A DNA stretch of 31,152 bases. Origin: Chrysochromulina tobinii. Its lineage: Eukaryota > Haptophyta > Prymnesiales > Chrysochromulinaceae. Of this stretch, positions 15,477 to 24,994 are shown piece by piece. Within the stretch, counting starts at the first letter, position 1. Every line of letters starts with the position of its first letter. The notes below the pieces were generated by a model that was given only the letters and a program-made list of their open reading frames with translations, ran no database searches and was not told the origin of the DNA. The position numbers and the translations under genes are program-made. The stretch spans positions 1-31,152 of the forward strand of contig JWZX01001945.1 of NCBI GenBank assembly GCA_001275005.1. Reading direction: 5' to 3'.

Positions 15477-18014
15477 ATGCCCAAATCTTTCCGAGGGACG
15501 GCTGGCAAGAAGAATGGTGCCGTGCACTCGGGTGCCGCGTCCGACAACCCAAATCGCACGATCTCGGCCAAAGCCAAGGCGAGCGGCTCTGCGGTCCGCA
15601 CAAAGCAGACCATCAACCGGCTCAACATGTACCGTAGCAAGGTGAAGCGCAACAAAGACGGCAAGATCGTCAAGGGCGGCCTCGCAGTCGGCGAGACCGT
15701 GCGCCAGATGAAAGCGGCGCGCGTGCAGCCCGACCGCCGCTGGTTCGGCAACACACGCGTCATCGGCCAGACGGAGCTCACTGAGTTTAGGGAGTCCATG
15801 GCCAAGACGCAGGCGGACCCGTACGCAGTGCTCATCAAACGCAACAAGCTGCCGATGGGCCTGCTCGCCGACGGCAACGCCAAGCGTGGGCGCGTCGACC
15901 TACTGCGCGTCGAGAGCTTCGCGTCCGTCTTCGGCAGCAAGTCGCAGCGAAAGCGGCCCAAGCTATCGAGCTTTGGCATGGCTGCAGCCTCCTCGTCGGC
16001 ACCCGACGCCGGTAGCGGCGCGGGCGCATCGGGCGGTGCGGAGGAGCCTGACGAGTGGACCGATATGCTCGCGCACGTGGCCTCGTCGCAGCGCGCGTAC
16101 GATGTGGCGGGAGATTCGAACATTGAGCGCGAGGTCGAGCAGCTCGGGCCTCGTAACTACATCTTTGACGCGGGCCAATCGCGCCGTATTCGCGCCGAGC
16201 TCTTCAAGGTGCGTATGAGGGCACGCGCATCGCACAGCGTTGCTGGCGATGAGTGTTGCTCCTGGCGCCGCGCGCTTCTGGAGCCGCTGTTGCCTTTATG
16301 CCGCCCTGCCCTCCCAACCCTCCCTGCTGCCCTCCCTGCTGCCCTATCGCCTTGAAGCCGGTCCGCCGTGACTGCCCCGCCGCCCAGCCGCCCATGTCAC
16401 GCGACGCTGGCGAGGATGGCAACACCCAATACTTTAATATACCCTGACACGGGCCTAACCTCCCGCGCTGTTGAGCAATATGCGTTGCTGAGCCTCGTCC
16501 GCCGGCCAACCTCGCGTTGCCCATCTGCGGCGCTCTCTGTGCATCTCCGCTGCATCTTCGCTGCATCTCCGCTGCATCTCTGCTGCATCTCGATGCAGCA
16601 TCTCTGCTGCATCTCTGCTGCATCTCCGCTGCATCTCTGCTGCACCTCCGTCCCAACGTCTGACGTGGTCGCCTCTCGTCGACGGCCGCCCGCTCTCGCG
16701 CAGGTGATCGACTCGTCGGACGTGGTCGTGGAGGTGCTTGACGCGCGCGATCCGCTAGGCACGCGCGCGCCGCACGCGGAGGCATTCATCCGCAAGGAGG
16801 CGAATCACAAGCATCTCGTCTTCCTGCTCAACAAGTGTGACCTGGTGCCAACGCGTGTAACGGCCGCGTGGCTCAAGCATCTCTCAAAGGAAGCACCGAC
16901 GCTCGCCTTCCATGCGTCCATTAGTAACCCGTTTGGCAAGGGCTCCTTCATCAATTTGCTCCGCCAGTTTGCCAAGCTGCACGCGGACAAGAAGCAGATC
17001 TCGGTCGGCTTCATCGGGTACCCCAATGTGGGCAAGAGCTCGGTGATCAACACGCTCAAGAAGAAGAAGGTGTGCAAAGTCGCGCCTATCCCCGGGGAGA
17101 CCAAAGTGTGGCAGTATGTCACTCTCATGAAGTCCATCTACCTCGTCGACTGCCCGGGCACCGTTCAGCCAAGCGGCAACTCGGACGAGGATGCGGTGCT
17201 CAAGGGAGTAGTCCGCATCGAGCAACTGCGCCAGGCGGAGGACTACATCGAGCCGTTGATGCAGCGCGTGCGCAAAGAGTACCTCACGCGCACCTACGGC
17301 ATCGCCGAGTGGGAGAGCCCTATCGACTTTCTTGAGCAGTACGCGCGCAAGATTGGGAAGCTCCTCAAGGGATCCGAGCCCGATACGAACGCGGCCGCCA
17401 AGCTAGTGTTGCACGACTTCCAGCGTGGTCGGCTGCCCTACTTCACACTGCCGCCCGGCCACTTGCCTCAGCCCGAGCCTCGGAATGCCGCCGAGAGGGC
17501 TGCCGAAGCCGGCGTGCGCGCGAAGCGGCAGAGCATGAAGGAGCTCGTACCTTCGCACGAATTCGTTCCATCGGATCTGCGCGTGCGCGGTGCTGGCGTC
17601 GAGGAGGGCGAGGAGGAGGAGGGCGAGGAGGATGAGGGCGAGGAGGAGGAGGGCGAAGAGGAGGAGGGCGAAGAGGAGGAGGGCGAAGAGGAGGAGGGCG
17701 ATGACGATGAGGAGGAGGGCGAGGACGGCGAGAGCGTGAGCGAAGACGAGGAAGGCGATGAGGAAGATGACGACGAGGAGGGTGAGGAGGAGGAGGAGGA
17801 GGAGGAAGAGGAGCCGGAGCCAGAACCGGCGTCCAAGCCCACTGGCGGCAAGGCGAAGGGCAAGGCAGCAGTCGCGCTATCGAAGGTTGTCGCAGTAGCG
17901 AAGTCCGCCCTGAAGGCGGTTGTGCCCAAGGCGGCCGCGCCCAAGGCGGCCGCGCCCAAGGCGGCCGCGCCCAAGGCGGCGGTGAGCTGGGAGGATGTCT
18001 TTGATGCGGTTTAG
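15477..18014 (+). CDS. NOG2: Nucleolar GTP-binding protein 2 (NOG2/GNL2), two exons
   Basis: Exons 15477-16208 and 16704-18014, joined in phase 0, give 680 aa (human GNL2 is about 731). This circularly permuted YlqF/YawG-family GTPase acts in nucleolar and nuclear assembly of the 60S ribosomal subunit. The N-terminal NGP1NT-type region begins [14 protein letters not shown] and includes [27 protein letters not shown] is at about 257-261. GTPase motifs appear in permuted order: NKCD (287-290), then the P-loop GYPNVGKS (349-356), then GETK (375-378) and DCPG (393-396). The exon join makes [21 protein letters not shown], matching the family without a gap. The C-terminus is an acidic Glu-rich repeat (about 542-630) followed by PKAAA repeats; such tails bind RNA or chaperones in relatives. 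Confidence 0.95.
16209..16703 (+). other. 495-nt intron of NOG2 containing a minisatellite
   Basis: Donor AAG|GTGCGT and acceptor CGCAG|GTG. It is the longest intron in the window and carries the 11-bp repeat at 16541-16650. Confidence 0.9.
16541..16650. repeat. 11-bp minisatellite, unit CTGCATCTCYG
   Basis: About nine to ten copies of an 11-bp unit (CTGCATCTCCG/CTGCATCTCTG), interrupted by CGATGCAG, which forms a small inverted repeat CTGCAT-CTCG-ATGCAG. It lies wholly inside the NOG2 intron. Confidence 0.85.
17605..17815 (+). repeat. GAG-rich codon repeat coding an acidic tract
   Basis: Imperfect 12-bp GAGGAGGAGGGC units encode EEEG repeats in NOG2, followed by mixed Asp/Glu codons. Long purine runs here make indels likely. 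The stretch encodes a strongly acidic, probably disordered tail. Confidence 0.85.
17926..17985 (+). repeat. 15-bp tandem repeat coding PKAAA
   Basis: About four copies of CCCAAGGCGGCCGCG encode a Pro-Lys-Ala-Ala-Ala repeat near the NOG2 C-terminus; the first and last copies are variant. Confidence 0.8.
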
Positions 18015-19624
18015 AGACAGGAGAGCTACAGCCTTGTCGTCCATCATGGCGGCTCAAACTGCGTCAAGTATGACGGTGCCCCGGCGTGCGTCATTCCGTG
18101 TATTTCGTGCAGAGGTGTCACCGTTTTATCCTGTAGGTTACCACCTACGGAACCTTCGCACCGGCGGGTTGGGCCCTCCCCTGAACGCTGAAGTTGGAGC
18201 GGGTGGGACCGGAGACCGCGCCGCTTTTGGGGGGAGTGGGCAGACCTACGGCAGTGCCAGTCGGCGCGTGCACTCGGTTCGGGGTCCGGATCAGCCCGGT
18301 CGTAATCGATGCCGGTGCGGTCGCTCTTCGTACGGGCTGTATGTGCGTCTCTCTCGCCCCCCCTCGCCCACCTCCCCCGCAACTTCGATCTCTTCGGAAC
18401 TAACATCTTGCATGGTGTAAAGTTCGCATGCGCGCCTTGCTTCCTCTCCACCTCTCGTTCCTAACCCGTGTGAGCACGCCTTAGATGCAGATGCCGCTCA
18501 GCGTGACAGCTGGGCGCGCCGACCAAAGAAGAGGCCGATTGTGCACAATGCCCACGCCAAAGTTCAGGTACTGTGTGCACACACGATAGCAAGCGCCGTA
18601 CGAGATCGAGCTCAGATGAGATATCACAAGGAGCACAGTTCAGAAAACGAAGGAGCCGCGGCACCATTCGCACCTTCTTTTCGATTAATTGGTCGCGGAG
18701 GGTGGCTTCGTCGGCGGGGGTCGCACAGCGCGCCTCTCGCACCACCTCATCCGCGTCGCGGCGACGCTTTCGCCATGGCCCAGATCCGAGGTGCGTCGAG
18801 CTGCTTGGCGATCAACGCCGAGCAGGTAGTCGATTGTCTCAACCCGTGGACGGTCATTGGTCTCCGGCTGCTGCTACGCAGGCTGCTGCTGCCGCTGAGC
18901 AGAGAAGAAGCAGAGTTGGATTCTCTGATCTCACTCCAGCTCTTACTCCTCGGCAAAGCACGCACGGCATGCGGTCGTGCCGTCGTCCCCGTTTGCTGTC
19001 GTTCGCTCGCGTTCACTGGGATCATCGGCGCGCCTGCACGAGGCCGCAACGCCTCCTGAAATCGCCAGTCGTCCGCGCGGGCAGGCGGCAGGGTCCGGCT
19101 CTGGTAGGAGACAGGAAAGGTGTGACGCCTTGCGCTGGGCCCGGTTGGGATTGGGTAGTTTGCCGAATCCGTGGACGGAACGGCCCACATCACTGGGCCC
19201 AAAGCTGGAGCGGGACTGCGTTTCAGCACCTCACCAACCTCAAGGACGAGCGGGCCGAGCACTGCTCGCTGCGGCTTGGTCGGAGAGCGTCCTACGCCAT
19301 GGTGGAGCCAGAGGTCCTTCGAATCGGACCGTGTGAGCCCGCCGGCGGCCGAGGTTGCGAGAGGCATCCTCACGATTTCCAGGGCGCACGACCAGGGACG
19401 TTTTACATGTACCGCCGTGTCGGTTTCATAAAGTTTGTTTCATGAAGCGGTTTCACTTCACAGACACACGAACACGATCATTTCGATCCTCTCCTCATCC
19501 AATTCATCGTCGCAACTCATTCACTGCCGTTCGTTTTCGCCATGTATAGGAATTTCCGACACCGGGAAGCGGGAACCTCGAGGAAATCAGTCCCTTTTCA
19601 TCGTCCTTGCGCGCGCACGCCTGC
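18015..19624. other. 1.6-kb gene-free tail-to-tail gap
   Basis: Between the 3' ends of NOG2 (+) and the ketoacyl-CoA synthase gene (-). The longest frames (about 290 aa on plus near 18573-19445 and 208 aa on minus near 18747-19373) overlap on opposite strands, have Arg/Ser/Pro-biased composition and no recognisable motif. I looked for tRNA A/B boxes and saw none that fit. A lineage-specific gene or non-coding RNA is possible but unsupported. Confidence 0.45.
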
Positions 19625-21256
19625 TCAGCGCATGCGCGTCCAGACGGCCGAGTTGCATTTGAAGCCCGAGCCAAAGGCTAATTGAAGGATCTTATGCCCG
19701 CGCCGCAGGTCCTTATGCTCCTCGATGTAGCGCAGCTCGTACCAGATGGACGAGGAGGAGGTGTTCCCTTGCGAGTGCAGCACCGCGCGCGACGCCTCAA
19801 GGTCCTCAGGGAGAAGGCGAAGGTTCTTCTCAATGCCGTCGAGCACGGCACGTCCCCCGGCGTGAATGCAAAAGTAGTGGACGGCCGAGCGGAAGGAGGG
19901 CACGTACACAGCTCCGCTGCCGCTGCCCTTGAGCTTGCGGCGCACGATGGAGCCGAGCACGCGCACCTGCTCGAAGATGGGCAACACGAGGGGACCGAGC
20001 TGCGTCAGGTTCTTGGTCATGCACTTGCCCGCAATCTTGACGATCTCTTTGGAGAGGCGAATACCTGAAGCGCCCTTGGGGTCTTCGCATTGGTAGACGG
20101 CGCCGTACGAGTCATCGTCCGTGCATTGTGTGCGCACCAGATGGCGCAGCCGGTAGCGCGCGCGCCCGGCGAGGCGCGGCTTGTTGGTCAGGCAGATGGC
20201 GGCGCCACCGCAGCGGAACAAGGTGTTCTGTAGCAGCATGCTCTTCTCCGCGCCGTGATAGAGCGATTGGGTGATCAGCTCCGTCGAGACAACGATCGCG
20301 AGCGAGTTTGGATTGTTCTGGAGTAGCTCGGCTGCGAGATCGACGGCAATGAGCGAGGCTGAGCAGCCCATGCCGCTCAGGTTGAACGTCTTCACGCCCG
20401 AGCGCATCTGGAAGCGGTTGCATGCCATCGCACACAGGCTGGGCGTGGGGCTGAACAGTGAGCAGTTGATGATGAAGAAGTCGACCTCCTTGGGCTGCAC
20501 TCCCGTACGGTCGAAGAGGCTCTCGAGGCACGAGCAGATCACCGTATCCGCCTCCTCGCGCGCCGCCTTCATTGTCTGGTCTTGCGGGACACCGTCCTGC
20601 TGGCACCGAGTGATCCCGGGCGGCCACGATGTGGAATCGCCCGTGCCGCTATTGACGAGCACCTTGCGCATAAACTCGAGTTCCGTCTCTTCGAAGGAGC
20701 CCGCGATCTTGCCCGCGTTCTTCAGTATCGTCATGATGTTCTCACGTGTCAAGCACCACTCCGCTGGAGGCTCGAAGAGCGCGAAGTCGAGCAGATAGAC
20801 GGACTTGTCGCGGCGCATCAGAAATGAGCCGACCATGACCAAGAAGAGAGGCAGTAGACCGCGCAGCTCTGCCCAAAGCTGTGCGCACGCGTCGGCAACG
20901 GTCTCGTTCGGAATGTGCACGACGACCTCGGGCTTGTGGTATGCCCAGAGCCCGAATTGGATGACGAAGCCAACACACGAGAGATAGTAGAGCGACGACA
21001 TGTAGCGCAAGCGCAGCACGACCAGGATGTCCTTGAGCGCCGAGAAGCGCACTCGAATGGGCCCGGGTGTGTAGGAACGAGCTTTGCGCTGCGTGGAGCT
21101 GATCGAACTGACCACAGAATCAGGTGTGTCCGTGCGACTTGGTGCACGCTCGCAGCCATTGGTGCCATCAGGGACGCGTAGGCGCAGGCCTTCGGGCGTC
21201 GACAGCGTGACATGCACCTCGGAGGGCGGGCACGTGGATGGTTCAGGTCTCGTCAT
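19625..21256 (-). CDS. 3-ketoacyl-CoA synthase (FAE1/KCS type)
   Basis: 543 aa from the ATG at 21254-21256; the longer frame uses a GTG. It is the condensing enzyme that elongates long-chain acyl-CoA with malonyl-CoA in very-long-chain fatty acid synthesis, usually at the ER. Two hydrophobic segments (about 86-107 and 130-147) anchor the N-terminus, as in plant FAE1-type enzymes. The catalytic triad is intact: Cys298 (NLSGMGCSASLIAVDLA), His465 (IHAGGRAVLDGI) and Asn498 (SQGNTSSSSIWYEL). DFFIINCSLFSPTPSLCAM, typical of the FAE1/CUT1-like domain, precedes the Cys site. The C-terminus (LQLAFGSGFKCNSAVW) matches the family end, so the 3' end is complete. No intron is needed. It is divergent from the AI-2E-family gene, 471 bp between starts. 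Chain-length specificity cannot be read from sequence. Confidence 0.95.
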   Translation of the reverse strand: MTRPEPSTCPPSEVHVTLSTPEGLRLRVPDGTNGCERAPSRTDTPDSVVSSISSTQRKARSYTPGPIRVRFSALKDILVVLRLRYMSSLYYLSCVGFVIQFGLWAYHKPEVVVHIPNETVADACAQLWAELRGLLPLFLVMVGSFLMRRDKSVYLLDFALFEPPAEWCLTRENIMTILKNAGKIAGSFEETELEFMRKVLVNSGTGDSTSWPPGITRCQQDGVPQDQTMKAAREEADTVICSCLESLFDRTGVQPKEVDFFIINCSLFSPTPSLCAMACNRFQMRSGVKTFNLSGMGCSASLIAVDLAAELLQNNPNSLAIVVSTELITQSLYHGAEKSMLLQNTLFRCGGAAICLTNKPRLAGRARYRLRHLVRTQCTDDDSYGAVYQCEDPKGASGIRLSKEIVKIAGKCMTKNLTQLGPLVLPIFEQVRVLGSIVRRKLKGSGSGAVYVPSFRSAVHYFCIHAGGRAVLDGIEKNLRLLPEDLEASRAVLHSQGNTSSSSIWYELRYIEEHKDLRRGHKILQLAFGSGFKCNSAVWTRMR

Positions 21257-21727
21257 CTTGCCGGTGGTCCTCACACGTTGCGGGAGGTTGCCGACGGCGA
21301 GGACCGTCCGTCTCCTTCGGCAAGATTACGAGATTTCCTTCTGCGGAATGACAAATGAACGAAAATGAAGCCCCTCTGTCGGGCCTTTCTAATACTTTGT
21401 TCCGTTTCCGAAACAGTATCGGGATAGGGCATTTGATGTCCAAGGGGGTACGAGGGGGTGTTGCAAAGCGCCCGAGAGCGCCACGGGCCAAGAGTTGCGC
21501 AGCGGGTTGCGCAGCGGCCACGTGGCAACACAAGTCCTACAATGTTGTATTGAGGAACCTTGCTGTGGGGTCCTGGTGGTGTGCAAGCGGGGGAGGTTGT
21601 CCTGTCGGGGGCACCTGCGGGGGGGCAGGCTGCCGTGGGCCTTTTTTGGCGGTATGAAGACCGTTGCTCGCCCACCAAAACGCGACCGCTTCGCCCTTTC
21701 ACCGCTTTGCTCGTGGGCCGACTGCCG
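21257..21727. promoter_or_regulatory. Shared divergent upstream region, KCS / AI-2E-family gene
   Basis: 471 bp between start codons. The plus frame of the AI-2E gene stays open upstream from 21728 to about 21560 without another in-frame ATG, so a 5' exon or longer N-terminus is possible. No recognisable core promoter element. Confidence 0.35.
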
Positions 21728-22969
21728 ATGCACACACCTGGTCGCGCAGTCCTGCTCGCGCAGCCCCTGCTCAGCGACAGCGTCGAATCGGAGCTGTCGG
21801 AGCATCGGCTGAAGGAAACGCGCTCAGGCTACTACATCATGACTGCCTGCCTGATGGTGATCGCGGCGAGCGTCATTTACTCGGGCATGGACCGGCTTCA
21901 CAGCATACTGGTCCCGTTCGTGCTCGCTCTCGCGCTTTCGTACCTGCTCTCGCCGCTCGTCGACCTGCTGTCGTGCCGCGGCGCATCGAACTCCTGCCGC
22001 CTGCCGCGCATCGCCGCCGTCTTCCTCGCCTTCCTCATCGGCTGCGTAATCCTCTTTGTACTTGGCCTCGTGCTCCTAGAGGCGCTCTACACCTTCCGAG
22101 CGCGCTCATCCATGTACAGCGCGCGCGTCAATATGCTGCTTGAGATGGCTTTCACGGAGGTGGCGAAATTTCAGGATTACGTTGGCCAGACAAGCACGGG
22201 CAGCTTCCATTCGATCAACCGGACGGACGCCAACCACAGCTTCAGCCAGGAGGCGCGCGAGATGGTTTCGCACCTCGTTGCGGACGTGTCGGTCACATCT
22301 CTGATCCTCTCGCTCCTTGGGACGGCGGCGCACATTGCCGAGGATCTACTGTACATCATTTTGTTCTTGATGTTTATGCTGCTGCCGCACTCTACGGATG
22401 GCGACGGTGCACGCGACCCCGTGTCCGAGCGCGTCGAGAGGCAGATCTTTGCGTACATCCGAGGGAAGAGCTGCATCTCGGCTTACGTAGGGGGCAGCCA
22501 TGCCGCCGTGCTGTGCGCTGTGGGGCTGCAGGGGCTGTGGCTCCCTTTTGGGGTCCTCACCTTCTTCCTCAACTTCATCCCAAACGTCGGCGGCATGGGC
22601 GCGGTGCTGCTGCCGATGCCGCTCGTCGGGCTTGACCCGTCCTTCACGCCCACGCAGTCGATCGTCGCGTTCATCGTGCCATTTTTGAACAACGTCTTTG
22701 CCAAGGACGTTCTCGAGCCTAAGATTCTGGGCGACGCGACCAACTTGCACCCGGTAGCTATCCTGATGGCCATCCTGGTCTACGGCTCTGTCTGGGGCAT
22801 CACCGGAATGGTGCTTGCCATCCCGCTCACAGCATGCCTGCGCATCTACCTGGCCTCGCTAGCCCACCCGATCCCGCAGTGGGTGGCGCTCAAGCTGTCC
22901 GGCAAGGCGCCGCCGCCGCCGCAATCGCCGCCGAATGCGACGCTGCCCCGCGCTGACCGGGATTATTAG
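21728..22969 (+). CDS. AI-2E transporter family (PF01594-type) membrane protein
   Basis: 413 aa from the ATG at 21728. Several strongly hydrophobic segments are visible (about 35-52, 58-78, 93-115, a cluster near 205-220, and four or five in the C-terminal half), the usual topology of the AI-2E/PerM/UPF0118 family. Family signatures in the C-terminal half are FFLNFIPNVGGMGA and LEPKILGDATNLHPVAILMAI. Bacterial members include a reported autoinducer-2 exporter and Na+/H+ antiporters, and some plant members are predicted plastid proteins; the substrate here is unknown. The start is the first ATG in frame, and a short basic N-terminus precedes the first helix, so targeting is unclear. The C-terminus ends in a Pro-rich tail (KAPPPPQSPP). 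Transcribed in tandem with V-ATPase subunit D, 284 bp downstream. Confidence 0.85.
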   Translation: MHTPGRAVLLAQPLLSDSVESELSEHRLKETRSGYYIMTACLMVIAASVIYSGMDRLHSILVPFVLALALSYLLSPLVDLLSCRGASNSCRLPRIAAVFLAFLIGCVILFVLGLVLLEALYTFRARSSMYSARVNMLLEMAFTEVAKFQDYVGQTSTGSFHSINRTDANHSFSQEAREMVSHLVADVSVTSLILSLLGTAAHIAEDLLYIILFLMFMLLPHSTDGDGARDPVSERVERQIFAYIRGKSCISAYVGGSHAAVLCAVGLQGLWLPFGVLTFFLNFIPNVGGMGAVLLPMPLVGLDPSFTPTQSIVAFIVPFLNNVFAKDVLEPKILGDATNLHPVAILMAILVYGSVWGITGMVLAIPLTACLRIYLASLAHPIPQWVALKLSGKAPPPPQSPPNATLPRADRDY

Positions 22970-23253
22970 TTTCAGTGTTGTTTAATATGTGCAAGCCAGT
23001 CGTGTCGCGCTCGCCATCTGGAGTACATCCTTCAGTGTTGCGTAATTCACACCTTCAAACTTGATCGGCTGTGATTCTTTCTCTCGCCGTCTCGCGACTC
23101 TGGCCGCGCAGACGCAGGTGGCGGCACTCGAATTATGGCGCGTGTCCAGGGCCTTCTCAGGGTGGCTTGGCGGGGCAGGACGTGAGCTCACGCGCACGCC
23201 CTCTCGTCGTTCGCAGGCTTCCCCGCGGCCAGAGCCCTTTTCGCTCCACCACC

Positions 23254-24213
23254 ATGGCGGCGGCACGTCTTGCTGTGTTCCCAACTAGGCAAAACCTTCA
23301 GGTGATGAAGGTCAAGCTGACCGGCGCGAAGAAAGGCCACTCTCTTCTCAAGAAGAAGGCCGACGCGCTCACGATGCGGCTGCGTGCGCTCCTGAAGAAC
23401 ATCCTTCAGGCGAAGGAGGACATGGGTGCGGCCTTCCGTGAGGGCAACTTTGCGCTCGCAGAGGTCAAGTATGCGGCGGGCGACGTCAACGTGATGGTCA
23501 AGGAGTCGGTAACATCGGCGAGCGTGAGTGGCTGGCGGCCGAACCCAGCGCGCGCGCACGCCACGCCTTGGGGCGCCCCGTGTTCTCTCGCAAGATCTCC
23601 TCGTGGACCCCCGAGTTCTCGCAGAGGACTCGTTTAGTGTCCTCCCCTCGTCACCGCGAGGACCGAGCCCCGCCGCCGCCCTCAGCCCCGCCCTCGCCCT
23701 GGTTGCCCTTCTCAGAGGCGCGTGGAGATCCGAGTGGACAACATTGCGGGCGTCAAAGTGCCAGTCTTCAAGGCCATCGAGGTCTCTGACGGGAAGGAGG
23801 GGCTTGTCTTGACAGGGCTCTCTAAGGGTGGGCGGGAGATCACCAAAGCGCGCAGCACCTTCGCCAAGGCAGTGGACGTGCTCGTGCAACTCGCAACACT
23901 GCAGACTTCCTTCATGATCCTCGACGAGGCCATCAAGGTTACCTCGCGCCGTGTCAACGCGCTCGACACCGTAGTGATCCCCAAGATCGCCAATACTGTC
24001 GAGTACATAAAGTCGGAGCTCGACGAGCTCGAGCGCGAGGAGTTCTTCCGGCTAAAACGTTCGCAGGACAAGAAAAAGAAGGACATGCTCGCGAGGAAAA
24101 AGGAGTCGATGGCAAAGGAGGCTGAGTTGGCTGCCAAGGAATCTGCCAAGGGCGCGCCTTCCAATGATCTGCTTGCTGTCGGCGGCGCCAGGGATTCCGA
24201 CGTTGTGTTCTAA
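23254..24213 (+). CDS. VMA8: V-type proton ATPase subunit D, two exons
   Basis: Exons 23254-23523 and 23716-24213, joined in phase 0, give 255 aa (human ATP6V1D 247). Subunit D forms the central rotor stalk of the V1 sector that couples ATP hydrolysis to proton pumping into vacuoles and other acidic compartments. Conserved segments are VFPTRQNL near the start, KGHSLLKKKADALTMRL, DNIAGVKVPVF in exon 2, LQTSFMILDEAIKVTSRRVNALD, and ELDELEREEFFRLKRSQDKKK. The two long helices expected for the rotor are therefore complete. The ATG at 23254 lies in a strong context (ACCACCATGG), and the protein from it aligns with the family start, so the longer frame upstream is not used. The C-terminal tail is variable, as in relatives. 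Confidence 0.95.
23524..23715 (+). other. 192-nt intron of VMA8
   Basis: Donor AGC|GTGAGT and acceptor CTCAG|AGG, preceded by a pyrimidine-rich stretch. Removal joins ESVTSAS to RRVEIRVDNIAG, matching subunit D. Confidence 0.9.
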
Positions 24214-24994
24214 GCCTGACACCTGAGTTGGCATATGGGTATTTTGGCACCCACCGTGATCGGATGGCCTCGGGTGTGTGTGAAGTGCGTTCCTGTCACG
24301 GGTTGAGAATATGTGCGGCTTGGATGCACGTCTCGAGTTGTTAGCGTTTTGCTGGCCGGTCGGCGGGGGTCCCCCGGTGTGGCGGTGTGGCGTGTGCGTC
24401 GCCCGGTGACATTATACGCGATACGGGTACATGCGACGCGCGGGATGCGGATCGGATGAGTTTTGAGGATGAGTTTTGCAATTTCACTGTTATCGACTCG
24501 GTCTCGGATCGTGCCCTCCTCCATACCGCATACGAGCGATAGCGTATACGGCGTACCGGCGATATCGAACATGACACCGCGCACCGCGCCGTCGACTCTG
24601 CCGCGTGCCGGGATCGTGACTGCGCGCGTGCGCGGTGACGTCGAGATGTGGCACGTCGTGTGTCGTGTCATCGCGACCAACGGCGACGCAGAGTGGAGAG
24701 TGACGAGAGTCGCTCACACTCACTCATCTCAACACTAACACGACGTCCTCGATCGCTGTCCCGCCACTTCCGCAGGGCGCCCTTCCGCTTGTTTACACAC
24801 AGGCCCCCTGTGGCGGTGCCCAACAGGCGCAGCGGCCCGCCCTTCCGCCCAGGGCCGGCGGGGGGGGCAGGGCCGGAGGCCCGGAGCCGCCCACCCTTAC
24901 AGCCTTCCGCCCCCTCGTTCCCTCTTCCCTCACTCTTCCCTTCCTACTGCGTTCCCTCTTCCCTCCCTTCCACAACTACTCCCCGCTCACAGCA
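24214..24994. other. Tail-to-tail gap with a pyrimidine-rich tract
   Basis: Between the stops of VMA8 (+) and the SAM/MBD-like gene (-). It holds short GC-rich palindromes (for example CGGGGGTCCCCCG near 24366) and a C/T-rich tract at about 24903-24975 in which GTTCCCTCTTCCCTC occurs twice. No supported gene. Confidence 0.5.

Noticed and set aside
16541-16650. CRISPR-like array
   Set aside because: The 11-bp units are contiguous with no spacers and sit inside an intron, so this is a minisatellite.
18270-18300. tRNA B-box-like GGTTCGGGGTCC
   Set aside because: It lacks the invariant A after TTCG, and I find no matching A box or acceptor stem.
18573-19445. 290-aa plus-strand frame in the 1.6-kb gap
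   Set aside because: It overlaps a minus frame of similar length, is Arg/Ser-rich and shows no domain or family feature.
19625-21274. Longer N-termini starting at GTG or TTG (also at 17, 4454, 12426, 21560, 27571 and 28893)
   Set aside because: Nuclear eukaryotic genes rarely start at these codons; I used the first suitable ATG, or marked the gene as partial.
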